5,242 nucleotides of DNA from Bacillota bacterium (lineage in GTDB: Bacteria; Bacillota_E; Sulfobacillia; Sulfobacillales; Sulfobacillaceae): the NCBI GenBank assembly GCA_021802375.1, contig JAKAAL010000386.1:1-5242 (forward strand), given 5' to 3'. Numbering within the stretch: the first letter of the stretch is position 1; each line of letters opens with the position of its first letter. Below are positions 4,089 to 5,242 of this stretch, one piece after another. A model generated the notes under the pieces. The model searched no databases. It saw nothing but the letters and a program-made list of their open reading frames with translations, and was not told the DNA's origin. Made by a program: the position numbers and the translations under genes.

Positions 4089-5242
4089 TCATTGGATGCC
4101 ATTTCCTTCGCCGGATAAGAGCTCCCAAATTTTCTTGTATTCAGAACCATTTAAATGAGACGTTTCTGGCCGCAATGTTTCCCACTCACGTTTATCTAAA
4201 TCTCGCAAAAACTCTCTAGCACCACGAACGTTGGCCATTTCTTGGTTCCCGTCAATACTCTCTAGAAATTTCTTCCCGACGTTCTGAGCAATGCTTCTTG
4301 GCACGGCGTTCATTCGCATCAAAACCGCTTCTTCTGTGTTGACTCCGTGATAGACCATCGCGGGAAGTATGTTAATCCTTCGGCGATCGACATCTGACAT
4401 CGAGTCGTAGTCTAATCCCGCAAGCTGGCTCAATGCTGCAAATCCCCATGACCCAACGGTAACCAAGCTTCGATAAATCGCTTTGGCGGCTTCGGTTATT
4501 GCTTTAGTTTTATCGGGCTGGTCATCTTGAAACATAGAGGCGATCGCCTCTATTGAAAAACCCTTAACCCATGATTGCGTAACCTCGGCTAATATTTTGC
4601 TATCATGTTGGTTCCCTGCGGCAATGTCACGCAAAGACTCCTCAAGCTGGGGAACCCGCAACATCACTCCATACAAATCAGCCATCCCGGTTTCAGAGCC
4701 AAACAAACTTTCAGGCGCCCAATCGCTCACGTCTAGCTTACGCTCTAGGGTACTTAACCCGTACAACGCCTTTGAAACACCTTCCACTGAAAATCCCGTC
4801 ATATCGGCCAGCGTGGCTCTCTCTGGATGTTTAGCCAAATCTTGTGCATATTTTTTAGTAGCCTCTAGAAGTTTGTCGGCCTTGGCTTTTCCATCCGAAC
4901 GAGATCGCAAAACATTGTAGCCTAGGGTATTTCTCAAAAGTTGCTCCGTATCTTCAAGAACTGCACCTAGATTTCGCTTCGAGTTCCACAAGTGAGCTAC
5001 GTAACAACGGAAATCTTCCCATTGTTCCGAGTAAATGACGGATTCCAAATCACTTAGATTACCCGCCTCCTCAAGTTCTGTTAACAGAGTTTGCAATCTG
5101 GACAACAGATCTCCCGTCTTACGTTCAACAAACTCAATAGTCTCGTTTGGCTTGTCACCCGCTATAACGCCAATGACTCCAACACTGTCATGGTCGATTC
5201 TGCCAACCCTGCCTGCTAGATTCCAGAATGCTCTAGGAGCTT
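4089..5242 (-). CDS. Superfamily 2 DEAD/DEAH-type helicase, C-terminal 383 residues (5' end beyond the right edge)
   Basis: The frame is open from the window edge to TGA 4091-4089. The first visible residues contain helicase motif VI, FWNLAGRVGRID (visible residues 5-16): the Q/N-xx-GR-x-GR arginine-finger motif of the second RecA-like domain. A beta-rich SVGVIGVIAGD follows, a pattern seen in Ski2-like helicases. The remaining 340 residues are mostly helical and lack obvious nuclease or protease motifs. A segment near the C-terminus, VYHGVNTEEAVLMRMNAVP, looks like an accessory helical module. A TTG at 5105 is only an internal codon, because motif VI lies upstream in the same frame. Helicases of this kind occur in anti-phage systems, including HamB of Hachiman beside a DUF1837 HamA, but motifs I-V and partner genes are outside the window. 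Base composition is lower in GC than the PIN pair, consistent with separate acquisition. Confidence 0.82.
   Translation of the reverse strand, partial: APRAFWNLAGRVGRIDHDSVGVIGVIAGDKPNETIEFVERKTGDLLSRLQTLLTELEEAGNLSDLESVIYSEQWEDFRCYVAHLWNSKRNLGAVLEDTEQLLRNTLGYNVLRSRSDGKAKADKLLEATKKYAQDLAKHPERATLADMTGFSVEGVSKALYGLSTLERKLDVSDWAPESLFGSETGMADLYGVMLRVPQLEESLRDIAAGNQHDSKILAEVTQSWVKGFSIEAIASMFQDDQPDKTKAITEAAKAIYRSLVTVGSWGFAALSQLAGLDYDSMSDVDRRRINILPAMVYHGVNTEEAVLMRMNAVPRSIAQNVGKKFLESIDGNQEMANVRGAREFLRDLDKREWETLRPETSHLNGSEYKKIWELLSGEGNGIQ

Noticed and set aside
3949..4158. 69-codon plus-strand open frame
   Set aside because: It overlaps the helicase 3' end in antisense, has no ribosome binding site and shows no recognisable motif.
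1..5242. CRISPR array, rRNA or insertion sequence
   Set aside because: No regularly spaced repeats, no rRNA-like sequence, and no transposase or terminal inverted repeats were seen.

Overview
The window looks like part of a bacterial accessory region from a moderately GC-rich genome: toxin-antitoxin genes, a decayed nucleotidyltransferase, a tRNA remnant and the tail of a helicase, nearly all on the minus strand. The organism cannot be named from this sequence. A GC-rich environmental bacterium, for example of the Nitrospirota or Proteobacteria, would fit, but that is only an impression.

Left part (1-2402). The first 115 bases hold the N-terminal 38 codons of an unrecognised minus-strand gene, with a good ribosome binding site and a perfect TATAAT box upstream. 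Bases 165-759 hold no convincing gene. From 760 to 1442 lies a minus-strand toxin-antitoxin operon: an intact AbrB/MazE-type antitoxin followed, after 1 base, by a PIN-domain toxin. The toxin is broken by an exact 10-bp tandem duplication in codons 11-17; removing one copy restores a full 134-residue PIN protein. Two 9-bp direct repeats near the expected transcription start may be the operator. On the plus strand, 1717-2358 is a nucleotidyltransferase pseudogene with an intact catalytic core, then a stop, a frameshift and a lost C-terminus.

Junction (2375-2468). A minus-strand 3' portion of a tRNA-Arg(UCU) gene (anticodon loop, variable loop, T-arm, 3' acceptor strand, CCA) is followed by a terminator-like hairpin. 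Its D-arm and 5' acceptor strand are absent. This is the pattern left by a tyrosine recombinase integrating into a tRNA 3' end. I infer that the DNA to the right (from about 2464) is the distal end of an integrated island and that the left side is the older chromosomal flank.

Right part (2469-5242). After about 350 bases with no supported gene comes a second minus-strand toxin-antitoxin-like pair: a 131-residue protein with a MerR/excisionase-like helix-turn-helix and an overlapping 181-residue PIN protein, both intact. Further right, running in from the window edge, is the C-terminal 383 residues of a superfamily 2 helicase with a clear motif VI. It is visibly more AT-rich than the PIN pair. 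Helicases of this kind are often parts of anti-phage systems such as Hachiman, but the diagnostic N-terminal half and any partner gene lie outside the window. A 60-codon open stretch in the same frame follows its TGA stop and includes a hydrophobic segment. Taken together, the right part may be the end of a defence-type island that also carries a stabilising PIN module.
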